From Brugia malayi (lineage: Eukaryota; Nematoda; Chromadorea; Rhabditida; Onchocercidae): a stretch of DNA of 64,000 bases. The notes under the pieces are model-generated. The model saw nothing but the letters and a program-made list of their open reading frames with translations, was not told the origin of the DNA and made no database searches. The number at the start of each line of letters is the position of its first letter. Within the stretch, counting starts at the first letter, position 1. The stretch is taken from the NCBI RefSeq assembly GCF_000002995.4, contig NW_025062476.1, positions 10,848,501 through 10,912,500 of the forward strand, in the 5' to 3' direction. A program made the position numbers and the translations under genes. Positions 25,401 through 40,400 of this stretch are shown here, piece after piece.

Positions 25401-28400
25401 TGTTCAATAATTAGCATGTTTGAATCCTTCCGTACATCCGATATATGCATGACCAATTTCTTTTTTTTTTTTTTTTTTTGAGAAATCTATTTGATTGCTA
25501 CATCTGGTTCCATGCATATTTTCTGATGTAATGACATCATTCAATGTATTATATTTAAATTTTGAATTAACCTTTTTAAACCTTTCATTCATGAATTAAA
25601 CAAACACAATATTCTCATACAGTATGCCACTATATATTTATGAATGAATTTATAAAGAAATAAATGTATTATTATTTCATCTGGCAAAAAAAAAAAAAAA
25701 AATGAAATTCTATGGGGAAAGAAATCATAAAAGCAACAACTGTAAAATTAGTTAACAACATGAAATGTATAAGAAAAAAGGGAGAAAATTCAACAATGTA
25801 TGCATTCATTTTATGAACAGATGGTCAAAATATGGACAACAAAGAGACTTTCTTTAGTTACACAAAATAAAATTTTGTTAAATCATAAGTGATACCATTT
25901 TTTTTTTTTGGTAATTTTTTTATTGTGTTAAATTCATTGCTTTAAAGATCAAAGAAAGAAAAAAAAATTATTTTTGCTTTTTCTACAAATAATACTAAAA
26001 TAAAACCTATCCTTATTTTTTGACTAATAATACTGAAATTATTTAAAAAATTGAATTTCTTTTTTTTTGATGGAAATTTTACTACAAAAAAATTTTCTAT
26101 AACATATGGCACTTGACATTTATCAATTTGTAAATAGAAGAAAAAAAAAGGAATTATTTGTCAAATATTATTTATCGTCGAGAATTTACACTCACGAAAA
26201 TGCTGCCACTAAATGTAAATACTTATTCTTGGGATAGAACAAAAATTTTTTTTCTTCCAAAGTTTTTCATATATTTTTTCATCGTTTTTTTTTTCGAAAA
26301 AAGAACTTTTAAATTCGAAAAAAGGAAAAAACTTAAGCGATAAAATTATGAGGTTGATACTCATTTGAAAAAAAGAGTTGAAAAAAAGGCTTTTTTTTTA
26401 AATGAAAAAAATTTTATGATATTTGATAGGAAATATTTTATTCCATGGTGCAGCAAAATCTTAGCGATAGAAAAAAAAACTATCACAAATAGTTCCACAG
26501 TAATTTAGTAGATAGCAAATATTGTATTCTGCGATACGGTAAGGTTTAAGGCAAATCTTACGGTAAGTATCGGATACTGCATTCTATGCTGTAGTGCGGT
26601 AAATTTTAGAATGAATTTTGATTAATGGCAAATAATATGCCATCTGATGCAGTAAAATTTAACGATAAATCATGGATCTTACAATGGTTAACAGCAGATA
26701 CCGTATCGTATGGTGTAATAAAATCTAGAGATGGGTCATGAATTCTACGGTAGTTAATACCGAATACTGTATTCTATGGTAAATTTACAAATGCAGGTAA
26801 AAATTTGAAAATCAATAGCAAATGTAGTATTTTATAATACATTTACAAGCAGATTTGGCAGTTGCATTCATTTTTTCTAAAGAAAAAGAAAAACGATTGA
26901 TCTAGCGGTGAATAAGATACTTTAGAAAAGAGCAAAATTGGTAATTTGCATTCAAATTGATGAATTGAATGAAATGATACTTTCCTTTACATTTTTCCTT
27001 TCATATTCTATGGCGTTAAAATGTAAAAGAATTATAAAAGTGGCTAAAACGCCATGCATACAATTTATATAATTATGGTTTCAATGACAACAATAATAAA
27101 TTCTGATAAACAAATGTAACAGTTCTCGTCTACTAAGTAATTTAAAAGAATTTTCATCGAAGTTTACTACTTTTTCAAATTCTCTGTGTAAACATTTTTT
27201 TTATCATACACCAATAGGCATAGGATTTCTCACGAAGTTCTACTTTCCAATAAATATCATAATTTATTCTTTTCGAAAAAAACATTTTGAGTTCTTATTT
27301 TTTTCTTCCAACTAATCTAAATTTGGTGGAAAGAAATGTTGAAAGTAAATGTATTTTTCTTGAACTGATGTAACTTTTTATATGGCTAAAATTACTTAAT
27401 TTAACCTACAATAGATTTTATCAGTAAATCAACCACTATGAATAACTGAAACAATAAGAAGTAATGCCTACTTTCTTGAGCTAAATAATACTGATTAAAA
27501 TATATTATAAATATTTCCTAGTCTTATTAAATTTATCCTAATTCAAAATATGCTCATTTCATATAACTGATCGCATATACTGATAGTAATTAATTAAAAT
27601 GAAAAAGAACAATTTTATTTGTTATGAGATATACTGTACTGGAAAATCATTATTATGATTATCTAAGAATGACAACGATAATGTAATAAATAAATTTTAC
27701 TACGAATTATTTGTCACAAAGTTTACTTCTCTATCGCTCTTATTCTCTCTTTTTTACGCCTCCTGCAGTGAAAAGTAAAAAAAAAAGAACTGTATAGTTT
27801 TTTTTTAATTTTATTTCAAAAAAAGAAAAAAAAAAGATTACAGATAAATTTTACTTATTATCATACCTACAAGTGAAAACGTACGTAATTACGTGTATGC
27901 ATATTGTGTGTATGTCAATGTATGCGTTTATATTTTTCAAAGCAAAAATTTTTTTCTTTATTACACTATAAAAAAATATTTGATTGTGCAATTTTAATGT
28001 TTTTCTTCCCTTTGCAAAGATAATTTTATAAGATTTAGAAATGAAATTATTCAAATAAAACTATAAAATCGATTTAGTAAGAGGTAATATTAATAATATG
28101 AAACATTTCGTTTCTCAATAACCTATTATCGAATTACAATAAAATAAATACTCGCTAGAAATTTATATTTGGTAATACGAAATTCCAAAGATTATTTCTA
28201 GTTAATCTTATCACAACGCTTTTTTTTTAAAATTAATCACATTAAACTGAAATTTTATGTAGATATTTGAGATAATACACTATAAAATAAAAGTTTTAGG
28301 TAACATCTGTTATAATATACAAATACGAGCAGAAAATTTGCTAATTATTAATAATGACAAATGAACAGTAAACGAAATTAAGACATAAATCAAAATTATA

Positions 28401-31400
28401 TCAAAAATAAGCGAATTAATTCGAGAAGAGCAATCGTCCAAAATATTTTTCCTTTTTAATTAATTTTGAAGTTAAACGTAGCAATGATAAGATATAATTT
28501 AGAAGAAAAACGAATAATACCAACTATTTGTTAGTAATAATTTGCTAATTTTATAATTATTAATATTTATTATTATATTAAATTTGTTCATATTTATAGA
28601 AAGATAAAATGAAAATCAATTCATTTTATCTTTCTTTAACGCGAAAAATTTCAATGATAAGATAAAATTTTTGATGATAATTCTTAGGTCAGTAATTTGA
28701 TATATATATGTATATGAAGAGACGGAAGAAGAAAGATGAGAATGTTCAAGTAGAAAGGAGGAAAGAGCTAAAAGCTGAACAGGTGTCCACAATACTGCTA
28801 TACCTCATATGAATGCATCAATTTATAGTTTCAAAAAGATAATCATATTTAAAGTTAATAAAAATTTAAAGTATTAAATGATATAAGCTGGAAAACTGAA
28901 CCATAAAATACTGCAAGTGTAAATTTTAAAAGTAATTAAGAAGATTTAAAATATTATATTAAAAAAAAGCACAAGATATAAGAAGGAATAAAATAAAATA
29001 TCCTGCATGACAATGTTTACATTTATATAATTTGAAAATTAAGTGTTTTTTTCAAAATTTTGCCAAATTTCAATCAAATAATTGAACAGTTAGTTCCATT
29101 AATCAATCAAATAAACTTTAATTTAGTTCTGGAACGAAATTAAAGGAAAAAAGCAAGGTGATTTCATTAAATCTATTATTGATCCAGAAGATTTCAAAAA
29201 AAAAAAAAAAAAAAAACTGCAGTGAGATCATGCAAAAAATTTGATCATTTGAATGATTTGAATCTTCAATTAATATAATTAATAATAATAGTAATGATAA
29301 TAAATATAAATAATAACAAATAATAGCAATAATATTAATAATAATAATAAACAATAGGAATAACGACAATAACAATAACAAGATCAACAATCAATAATGC
29401 TAACAAAAGCAAAAGTTATCATTTTGTATTTCAACTTCAATAAATCATTTACTATGATTTCTTTCATAAATTCTATCATTTCATGGATAATTAATTGTTC
29501 ATAATGTGTATGTTGTGGGAAAAAGGAATTTTTCACACCCAAAAAAAAAAAAAAAGTATTGTTACTTTGTATGTAATACTTAACAACGAGTACGTCACTT
29601 TGATTTAAATTTTATGAAGCGTTAAGAAATTATTATTGGTGTCGCTTTTCCATTTTTTTTTCTTTTCATTTCTTAAAAAGTTCAAAGAAACCGCTTTATT
29701 TGAAACAATCAAATGGGTGGTAATGTATGATAGATTAAAAAATAATATGTACTAATAATTTTCTAGTTTTAATAACTGGCGAATAATCCCAATGTGACAT
29801 TTTTGTTGATCAAAAATTTTTATTAATTATTATCAATCAATTGAATACTGAATGTTTCACTTACTTATAATATTCCTTTTCAAAAACAAAGAAAAAATCA
29901 AAAAAAAAGATAAAAAAGAGAGCAAAACTCAAACAATATGGTAATTTATTAAAAAAAAAAAAATTAACCTCATTATTTTAATTTTGATACAATGAGGTGA
30001 GCTTGCTATTAAAACAATTTATTGTTATTTCATTTATTATTATTATTATGATTCAGTTATATATTTTTTATTTTTCAGTTATAATTATTAATTCTAATAA
30101 TTTTTTATAAAAAATATTATTATTTCGTCTTTTTTGCAATTATTTCATTATTTCATTAAATGAAAAATTTAATGATAACATAACATTAAGCTAATAGAAA
30201 TAAAATTGTCACTGCTTAAATTTAAAAAAAAAAAAAAAAAGAATGAATAAAATTTCAATGATGTGAAAGGAAAAAAGAAAAAAAAAAGTTAATGAAAAAT
30301 GAGAAAGAAGGAAAAGAAAACTTACTAAAATTAGGTAAGGAGATGAATGTTTAAAATAAAAAAAAATTTTATTAAAATATGATCAATTGGTCATAACAGA
30401 CAGAATAAATTATTTTTGTACATTTTGTGCTCTAATTATATTCGTCAATCTAAATATGTCACATTAAAATTAATTAATGGTCAAAATTTGCAAAGGAAGA
30501 AGTACAATTTATTAAATAATTATTAATGCAAGATAACAATTCTTAATCATTCTAAATGATTCTATTTTTAATATCTTTAATTTTCATTTTAATTAATTCA
30601 AGCTAGCAAAATTTCATTCAATGATAATAATAACAATAGAAAACTAAATCTATCGTATAATATGATTTAAAAAATATGCTATTTTTCAAAGTATAAAGCA
30701 CCAATAATATTTTTAAATTAATATATTTCATTAAATTATATCTTACTCAACATATTTTTAAGGATAAAATAAAAGCTATGACATGATTGAGCTACAATAA
30801 TAATATTCTATTTAATTTTTTTTTAAAAAAAATAATTTTAAATTTTAATTTTAAAAATAATCTTAAAAAAAATGTACCTATACTACATACATTCCACTAT
30901 AAAATTTTCGATTTTCACTTTCAAATATAATAAAATCAGTTGGGAAAAAAAAGGGAAAAGAAAAAAGTGAAAAAAAAAGTACGAAAAGGTATAAAACACA
31001 AAATTGTCACGAAAAATTTTGAAAAGAATAAAGAAATTTGACATAGCATACGATGGGATAAAATATTGTTAAGCAAATAAATGGATAAATGTTATCAAAT
31101 GGCAATCTTATATGATGAAAAGAAGGAATTTTAAAAAAAATTTTAAAGTGAATTTCAGTAATTTGCATTTGACAAATTAAAGACATACCTTTTTTATTTC
31201 GAATTTTTTGAAAAAATTTCTTTGTTCTGTTCATTTTCTTAATTTAAAATTTAGAGAAATTAATAGAAAAGAGTGACATTGTCGTCGGACAATTCCGTAT
31301 TATCAATTATTGAAAGAAATTGCAAGGTATTACAATATTTGAATAATCGGACTATTTTAACAAATAATTAACTCTGTTTAATAATAATCATAAAGAATGT

Positions 31401-34400
31401 TATATTATCCATTACTGTTTTTCTTTTTACTTTTTTTTTCTTATTTTTTTTGCTTTTCTATTTTTGAAAATTTTCTTCTCTTTTACTTTTAGAAAAAATC
31501 ACATAAATTAATTGTCAAATTATTTATTATTTGTTTATTTGACATATTATTTATTGACATATTTATTATATATTATTTATTTATTTGACAACAACAATAT
31601 TGAATAGAAGATTTAAATTAGTGCTAAATTAACAAAAAATTTATTTAATGCAAATTTATCATTTCAATTTCTATTTTTCTCTACAATATATGAATTTTTA
31701 TTTTTCAAAATTATGTAAGTTTCGTTTTTTAAAAAAAAAAAAATTATAAAAAAAATGACTTTCGTCTTTTTAGAAAATATAATACGGTGGGCATATAATA
31801 ATATTAGCAGTAACAATAATAATAATAGTAATAACAAAAATAATAATAGTATATTGAAAATTTAACGAAAGCAAAGAAAGATGGAAGCAATCTTTCTTCT
31901 AATCGAAAAATTCTTAATTTAGATATGCTGATTTTAAATTTGTCTACTTTGAGGACATCATATTTTCCTCTCTCCTTCATCAATTGTCAATATTTGAATT
32001 TGTCACTTTGATAATAGACAATTGCAGCAACTATAAGTATAACAATTATTATCAAAAAGAAAAAAAAAATAAAAATGGTTCAAATTAGAGGCAAAATAGT
32101 TTGATTTTCATTTCATTTCATTAAAACTTTTTATTGAATAAATGAAGGGAGAAGCTAAAAGAAAGAAAAGCGAATGAAAAATAAATAATTTTTTTCCTAA
32201 TTTTTTAATTTTTATAATTATGTAATAATTTTTAATGCATAAAAACTAAATAAAATAACTCGAAAAAATAAGCAAATGCTAAATAAAATTAATTTCCATT
32301 CTTTTTTTTTCTTCCAAAAAGAAAAATGAAATAAATGTACTGAATATTATATTACTTAAAAACGATGAAATGAACTAAAAAAGAGAAAAAAAAAATTATT
32401 TGTGCTTGTTGTTATTGTTATTTTCGTTCTTTTTCATACTGATATCAAAATTGAAGAATTTGAATAGTGACAGATGACGGAAGAGAGAGGGAGAGAAAAG
32501 ATAGGATGCTAATATCAAAGAAAGCAAACTATGCTTAAAAATTGCTCGATATTAAATTTGCTCATTCGAAATTTTCCGATTGAACAAATTTAATTGAGTT
32601 TTAATCATTAGAGCAATTTTGCATTGGTTCAACAAGACAAAATTTCATCAATTTCATGGAATTATTCATGCAATTTCATTCAGCAGCAGCTGTCAATTTC
32701 ATATCATTTTGAAAATGATTAATGACAAATTATTCGCTATAAATTGGCCATTTCAAAGAATGATTATATGCTGTAAATTATTGATAAAAAATTGTTAATT
32801 ACAGTGATATAATGATTATGATTAATTATGATTTAATGTAATTATGATTTGTAGAATATATTATTATAATGAGTTAATGTGTTGTCACTTTTATTTTATA
32901 AATTATTTGATAATGGTAATGATAAGAATGGCAGTAATAATAATAATAAAAAGGAAAAATGATGATAAAGATGGATGATAAATTTATTATTTGTAATATC
33001 TATAATAGTGTGAATAAAAATTTCTTTAAATGCTAGAAAAAATCAAATATAGTGCTCTTTCAGCAAATACATCTTTATGATTCTTGCTGATTGTTATGAT
33101 GATGATAGTGATAATAATGATATTAGTGATAATGATGATGATGATAATCATAATAATAATTTATTTCAAGGAAGGAGAGAGGAATGAATGCATAATTTTT
33201 CCTTAAAATTAGTTTTTATATTGCTCAAAATCAATGTCACTTGACCAATGACATTCATACATATACATTTAATTATAAAGAAAGGAAGTGCTTTGTTGTT
33301 GATTGATTCTTTTTATGCTTTTCAATTTTTTTTTTATAAAATATTATCTATCTAAGTAAACAAATAAAGTTTGAAAATTTTGAAACGTTTTTTTTTTCTT
33401 GTGAGATATAATTTTATTTTATCCATTTTTTTTGTTTTATTTTTATTCCATAGATATCTTTGCTGATTTAACTTTTTAAAGGAATAATTTGTCAGTTATT
33501 ATAAGTGCTATTGGATTCATTATAACTAAAAATTTAATCACTTACTTGCATAGTCAAGTCTTCTTCTAACAAATTCTAATAAAATTAAAAAAAAGAAAAA
33601 TCTGGTAAATAAAAATATATCAAAAAACTTCGTTTTTTATTTTCAAATTATAAGTTGTACTATTTTCTTTAAAAAAAATCATTGTTTTGTTGAATTAACA
33701 TTAATTATAATAAAAGTTATGAAGAAAAAAATGCTTTATTTATATGCAAATTTTACACCCTAATATTATATTACTTATTTTTGTTCAGTTTTCGTCACTA
33801 ATTCAAATATGCTATCGTATCAACTTAATTAAAATTTGAATAAAACACATTTCTATTATATAACACAAATTAAATTACATCTATTATATAACAAAAGATT
33901 AAGTCATTTTCTAAAGTTACGAGAAATGAAAGAGAAAAATAGTATTACTTAAATTCTAAGAATCATTTTTGATTTCCTTTCCATATCATTTATATTTCTT
34001 TTGTTCAATATTTTTGACTAAATGCAATTCATAGCTTTGTCTCAATTGAAGCCATCAAATTAACCATAAATTATAATTTAAATAATCTCAACCGTATTTC
34101 ATTTTGACAAATAATATTAATACTTAAAAATCAAATGCTATTTTATTTTTCCAAATTAATCACACAAATATTAAAATATAATAGATTAGAAAAATCAAAA
34201 AAAAAAAAAAAAAAGAAAAGGAAAAAAGCATCATTTGATGAAAATTGGTGAAATCACACAAATTACGCTTACAAGAAAAAAAAAAACAGAGGAAAAAAAA
34301 TGATAATTTTTTTTACAATATTAAATAATACAAAATTAATAAACATTAATGCTAAAAAATTTTCGATAATAATAACTTAGTACATTTTAATAAAAATATT

Positions 34401-37400
34401 ATTTTAAAACAGTTCCATTAATATGCATAAGGCATAAGAACAGAAATATCAGACTATCTTATCACTGATATTTTTTATATCTCTGATACAATACGGTATC
34501 CTTTTAATTAATAAAAAGCTAACAATTAGATAAAACACAAAAGAAAAATTAAAGCTACCAAAATTAAACATTAAAAAAAAAAAAAAAAAAAAAAAAACAA
34601 TAAAAAATAATGAAAAATTGCTCCAATTACTATTTATACTTCTTCCGAATTTTTTTTTTTCTGTTAAATTTTTTTTCCTTTCACATTTTTTCCAATGAAA
34701 CTTTTTTTCATCTTTAAATGGTGGTAATAAATTAATTCGAAAAAAAACGAAAAATTGCCAGAAATTGCAACAAAATTTATTATTACTTTAAAGGTACTTT
34801 TAATTCCACTAAAGTTTGATAATGAATTAAAAAAAAGTATTAGCGTCATTTAATTAAATTACCTGCTAAATCTTGAGATAGCATTTAATTGATGGAAAAA
34901 ATCTTTGGCCGTTTTACGATGAAAACGGCCAACTGGTCGACGAAACATTACAATGGTCGCTGAACTAGATGTAGTGCCAGTTAATCGAGAATTTTCCATT
35001 GTTTGGCGCAACTGTCGTGTTTGCTTTCGTAATATGATGCACTGTTCTTTTATCAATGCCTTTTTTTTTTTTTAAATCGGAAATTTGCGCAAAGCAAGAA
35101 TGCCAATAATACGCAAAATAATTGGCTAATACTGTTCGGTATTGCTAAAATATTTCAAAAAACATTTCTCAAATTATCATATTAAATTATCAACGTAATA
35201 TATATTGACGAAACAATTATCAGTAATACAATATATTGATAAATAAATTATTGAAAATAAAAAGAAGTGAAAATTTCTCGAATAAAATAAACGAGAAATG
35301 TCGGGAGAGAAGCAAAAAAGCATTAACTACTAAAATCTATAAAAAAGTCCACTTTTTTTTTTTATTTTTTGCTTTCTTTTAAATAATGCCCTTCTGTTAA
35401 AAAAAAAATGAACGAAGAATGTAAGTAAAGAAAATAAAAAAGTATTTCTTTTTTTTTTTTGATTAAAATTTTGTTGAGATAATTGTAAGAAGAAAATAAT
35501 CAAATACAGGAAAGAAGAAAAATAGTAATGAGATTTCTTCTGTTGGAGAAAAAAAAAACCAAAGTATAAAAGCAAAAAAAAAAAAAAAAAAAAAGAAAAG
35601 ATTCAAAGAACAAAATTTCTTTTTGTTCAATTTTAATTATTGATTTTACAATAAAGTCAAAATTATAAGAAAAATAACTGACATTATGCTATATTTACAG
35701 GCTTGAAACAAAAAATTAATAACTTCAACAATTTGTATTTTTCTTTTTCGAAAAAATTAATAATTAATATCTTTTAGTATTCTGTTACTTATATAATTTT
35801 ATCAATAAAATAGATCAATCGTTCAAATTAATAATTACAGTAGCGGAAGCAATTAATGATAGCAAATTACAGCTTAAAAAGGTAAAAAGTTTTCCATGAA
35901 TTTGAACAAAAAATTATTAACTACAGTAATAATAAATGAAATAACTGGACAATTCGTCTAAAAATATCAAATCATTAAATTACTAAATTTATTTATTTCG
36001 ACTTATTTTTTTTGCCAACAAACAATTCCTACTTTATAATTTGTTAAGTTAATTACAAACAAAAAATTAAAACATAGTTTAAAATAAAACAAATAAATGA
36101 AATAAATTTTTTAAAATGGAATAAAGGAATAGCATGAGAGATTTTTAAAATGGAAGAATTAGAAGAAATCAGATTTCAACTTTCTCCGTCCTCATTTATA
36201 TTCATTCTAAATCACAAATACATTTCTTCTATTCTCCTTAATTAATATTTACGCTACATATCACATTTTATCGTTTCACTGCATTTTAAGCATCGGACAT
36301 AATAACAGGTTGGAAATTAAATTATTACAATTTCCGCTAGTACAGCAATTATTTCATTACCTTCAGTAATTGATTACCTTCACCCACTCATTTTCTTCCT
36401 AATACTAAACTTCACAATTTAATTTTTAATTATCAAGCTCTTGCTTTCAAATATTTCAGATAGATTTTCAGATTTAGGAAAAGACTTTAATATCACTTTA
36501 ATACGTTAAGTACATAAGACGTAAAAATATGAAAAATAGTTAAACTACTTATTAAGGAATAAATTCATACTCAAATAAGGTATTTAACAAATTGATCAGT
36601 TGTTGAAGTAAATTTATTAATCTATAACAAATGTGACATGTTTTTTTGCTTCTAATCTTCAAAACTTATCTCAAATTATTTTTTATTAAAAAAAAAGAGG
36701 ATACAAGACGGCAATATATGATAAATAATATTGCTGATTCATGTTCTTCCTTTTTTAAAGTGAATTTATCACAAAAATTTTATGATCGTAAAAAAAAAAA
36801 ATTTCCTTCGCCTTAAATGTTTGTACATGAAAAAACAAATAAAAAAGAAGCTAATCCATTAGATTTCTATTTCATTGTATTTTAAAATTTCATAGATATT
36901 ATTAAGTCATCTGCTATAATAAAAAATATATTGCACAAGAAACATTTTGAAATTAGAAAAAAAAATAAAACAGAAAGAAGTAATTATTAGATATTTGAAA
37001 GAACTGAAATATAAAAAAATAAAATAATATATTATAAAATTTTGTTTTCCATTTGTAATGAGGAAAATACATTTGAAAAATTTTTATTCATTATATTTAT
37101 TTTTATCATTTGCAAACACTTATCTTATCTTATTTGTAAACAAACAAACAAATGTTAAATCCTTTTGTGACCTTTGTGAGTAATGTAAACTAATAAAAGG
37201 TAGCCGAAATATCTTAAATGAGACTGTCCAGTCAACCACATCTAACCACCAATCATTCATTACCTCACAAAATCATTCTAACTTTTCCATTAATCGATGA
37301 TAGGTCGAGGTCGGACAACATCGAATAATCAAAGATGATGGGAAAACTTTTAAATAATAAAAGAATTCTGAAGAGATTAAATGTGCAAAAAGAAATAACT

Positions 37401-40400
37401 GCTTAGCATGAAAATTTCCTTTTTTTAATTTAAAATAAAATAGGAAAAAAATTTGTTTTATTCTGATGAAACGTTGCAATTAATATTTCTGTTGCAATTA
37501 ATTTCAATGGATTATTTAATACGCAACGAAAAAACGATGAAAAAAAAAATCACAGAACAAGTTAAAAATTTTAAAAACTAAAATTGCTTTATATAGTCAA
37601 TGTAATTCAGCTAAGCTAAATCAAATCAAACTAAATCAATCAATCAATCAATCAACTCATTATCATTACCATTAATAAATTAATTAGCTAAATGTTTGGA
37701 TAGATAATAATGAGGCAAATAATCATTGATAATGATAATAGCAATAGTGTAATAATAACAAATGATAATGAAAGAAGGAAATTCGAAAAAATTATCATTA
37801 AAGATGCCAACTTTGAAATAGATGCAAAACTATTAATCATTGAAGTAATTGCAAAAACGATTAATCATACCGAAAATTATTTAAAATGACAATTGCGAAT
37901 TGAAAAATATGAAAAAATCTTTCTTATTTAATAGATGAAAATTTTAATAGCAATAAACTAAAAATATGAAATAATTATGTGAAAATATGCAAGCAAAAAA
38001 AAGTTTTGAACAAAGAGAAATGGGCGGTAAATGTTACTTAAAAAGAAAAGAGAAGAAGAAGAGAAAGAAGACAGACGACAAAAGGTAAGTGAGGAAGACG
38101 AATGGGGATGAATAGAATTTTGAAATTAAACCTTGAGAAAATGAAAAGAAAAAATTTGCATTTCTATTCTTCTCAATTTTTGCTTCAGCATTCATGCATG
38201 CATGCATGCATGCATGTATTTATTTATGCATGCTTGCATACTTAATACACATACATGCACGCACACACATTCCACACCTGTCAAAGAATTTAATTCCCCA
38301 TTTGATAGTATAATTTAAATTTTAGAAACCATCCGAACTATTACTTACCACTTCCTCATTCATTTCTCATTTTTCCTCTTTTCATCATCATTTCGGCTCT
38401 TCTTCAGATGGTTCATCTGTTCACTATTGTTGTTTAAAAAAAAAAAAAAAGAAAAAAATGATGACAACAATGACAGATGATGATCGAACGGTTGACGATT
38501 ACCGGGTGATGAATGACGAATGATGATGAGTAAGTAAAAAATATTTAAATTAAAAAAAAAAAAAGATGCCCTTGAATTTATAAAATTAAAGGTGTTATAC
38601 TTTACAAAAAAAAGAAAAAAAAAGATTATTCTTTTTCATTTTTTTGTTTTTCTTTTTTTCCAATATTTTCTTTCCTTTTTTTACTTTTTTTTCTATTTTT
38701 GTTCTCAGACAAAGAAGTGAAATAAAATGAAAAATTTTTTTTTATTATTTGTTTCGACAAAAAACTGAAAGAAAATTAACAAAGATATTATTATCATTCA
38801 GTTAGCCATCTAATAATTCCCGATCGTTTTATTTAATACATAAATGTCTTTTGAGATTTTTTTTTCTTTTTTTTCAAATACTTTTTCTTTCTCTTTTCCA
38901 TTTCATAATGAAAAAAAATTGCAAAAATCTTTTTTTGTTCATTTGTTGCTCATTTTTGTTCACTAATTTTAGATCAATTTGAAAATTAATTGTTATTTTA
39001 ATAATTAAGCATAAAATTGTTTAATTATATTTCCGTTTAAGAAATATATTAAATTATTCGCATTATTCTTGTTTTCATTTTCATTTCATTGATGATTTTT
39101 AAAATAATTTTTGACATAGATATTAAAGACATAACGATATAGTTGTAATAAATGTAATGATAAAATGATATAATGAGATAGTTAAAATACTTTTTTTCAC
39201 TTGTTGCTCATTTTTTTAAAAATTATTTTTAAAATAAAATACAATGGTTTATGTTAATTTTTAGGGCTGCAACAATGATTTTTTTTTTTTGTCATAGAAT
39301 GTCACCATTTTTAGATGTTTTATTATTTTGTTTCCAGTTTTAGTTCTTTCATAAATTTTAAACAATTAATCATTTATAGTTATACAACCATTTTCAACTT
39401 CTTTTTTCTTCATCAATGATTTAAAAATGAATTTTTTTTTGAAATTTTCTAAAATTATTTTCTTTTTTCTCGTTTCTCCTCAACTAAATAAAAAAATCAA
39501 ATAAAAAAGAAAAAATGAAATGGTGAAGCATACAATTAAGTTCGATAATTTCAGAGGTACACATTTCAAAGTAAGATTTAGGAGTTTTTTTTTTTTTTTT
39601 CTTTGAATTCATTTTATATAGTAAATGCGATTTTTTCGTTCTCGCTTTTCTCTTTCGTAAATTCTAATGTATTAAATATTTGGAAGAATCGATGGGGCAT
39701 TAAGACTAGACTTATTGACCAGGCCTATTATGCTAGGCTTAGTCTACTAAAATATGCTAAAGAATAAGTAAAATGGAAAATAATGGCAGTAGTTTCATTA
39801 GCAAAAACGGAAAAGCTATGATAACGAATATAAATATGAGATTAAAATGGACAAAATAAAAAAATGAAAGTTGAAAGTGGAAAAAATGGAAGAAATTTTT
39901 CATAAAAATTTCCTAATTTTTAGAATAGAAAAGAAATTAAGTGGAAGAAAAGAAGAAAAAAAGAAACAAAAAGGGAAAAAATGGCATAATTTAATTAAGT
40001 ATAATTTAATATAATATTTTTGGTAATTTAATAGTATTGATTTAGTGAAATGTTTAATTCATACAAATAAGCATAAAACTGAATTTTAAATACATTCATT
40101 ATATTTCGTTAATGAAATGTCCATCAGTGTATTTAACAAATTCATATGCAATTACATACACAATTATAAAATTGAATCTACTAGTATTTATTAATTTAAA
40201 AATATTTGTTAAATAAATATTAATGATAGAATTTGATTAAAAATTAATGTTTGCATTCATTTATTAATTTAATAATATCAATTTAGTAAAATCTTTAATT
40301 TATACAAACAGGTAATCATTACTCCATTTCCTTTAGTTTTATTGTTTATCTTGAAGAAAATAAAAAATTCGCTTAAGGCATAAATTAATTTTTATTTTTA

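Larger units (their letters stand above)
24584..34862 (-). other. RAP1GAP-like large intron (about 10.3 kb)
   Basis: Apart from the microexon candidate at 33.5 kb, no exon is supported. Contents: a degenerate 66-bp minisatellite (26.43-26.85 kb), triplet repeats (29.27-29.39 and 33.09-33.15 kb), and many A/T homopolymers. A short patch of ordinary complexity at 25.33-25.46 kb has no consistent exon structure. Confidence 0.5.

Noticed and set aside
25404..25592. Minus-strand frame with an ordinary-looking end ([17 protein letters not shown])
   Set aside because: Interrupted by a poly-Lys run from a homopolymer and no matching splice phase with the neighbouring exons.
29118..29390. 90-codon minus-strand frame rich in Leu/Ile
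   Set aside because: Translation of an AAT/ATT microsatellite.
37262..37372. Minus-strand patch with CTCTTCAG acceptor and GAG|GTAATG donor
   Set aside because: All three frames contain a stop, and using the earlier GTTAGA donor the phases do not fit the exons on either side. It could only be untranslated.
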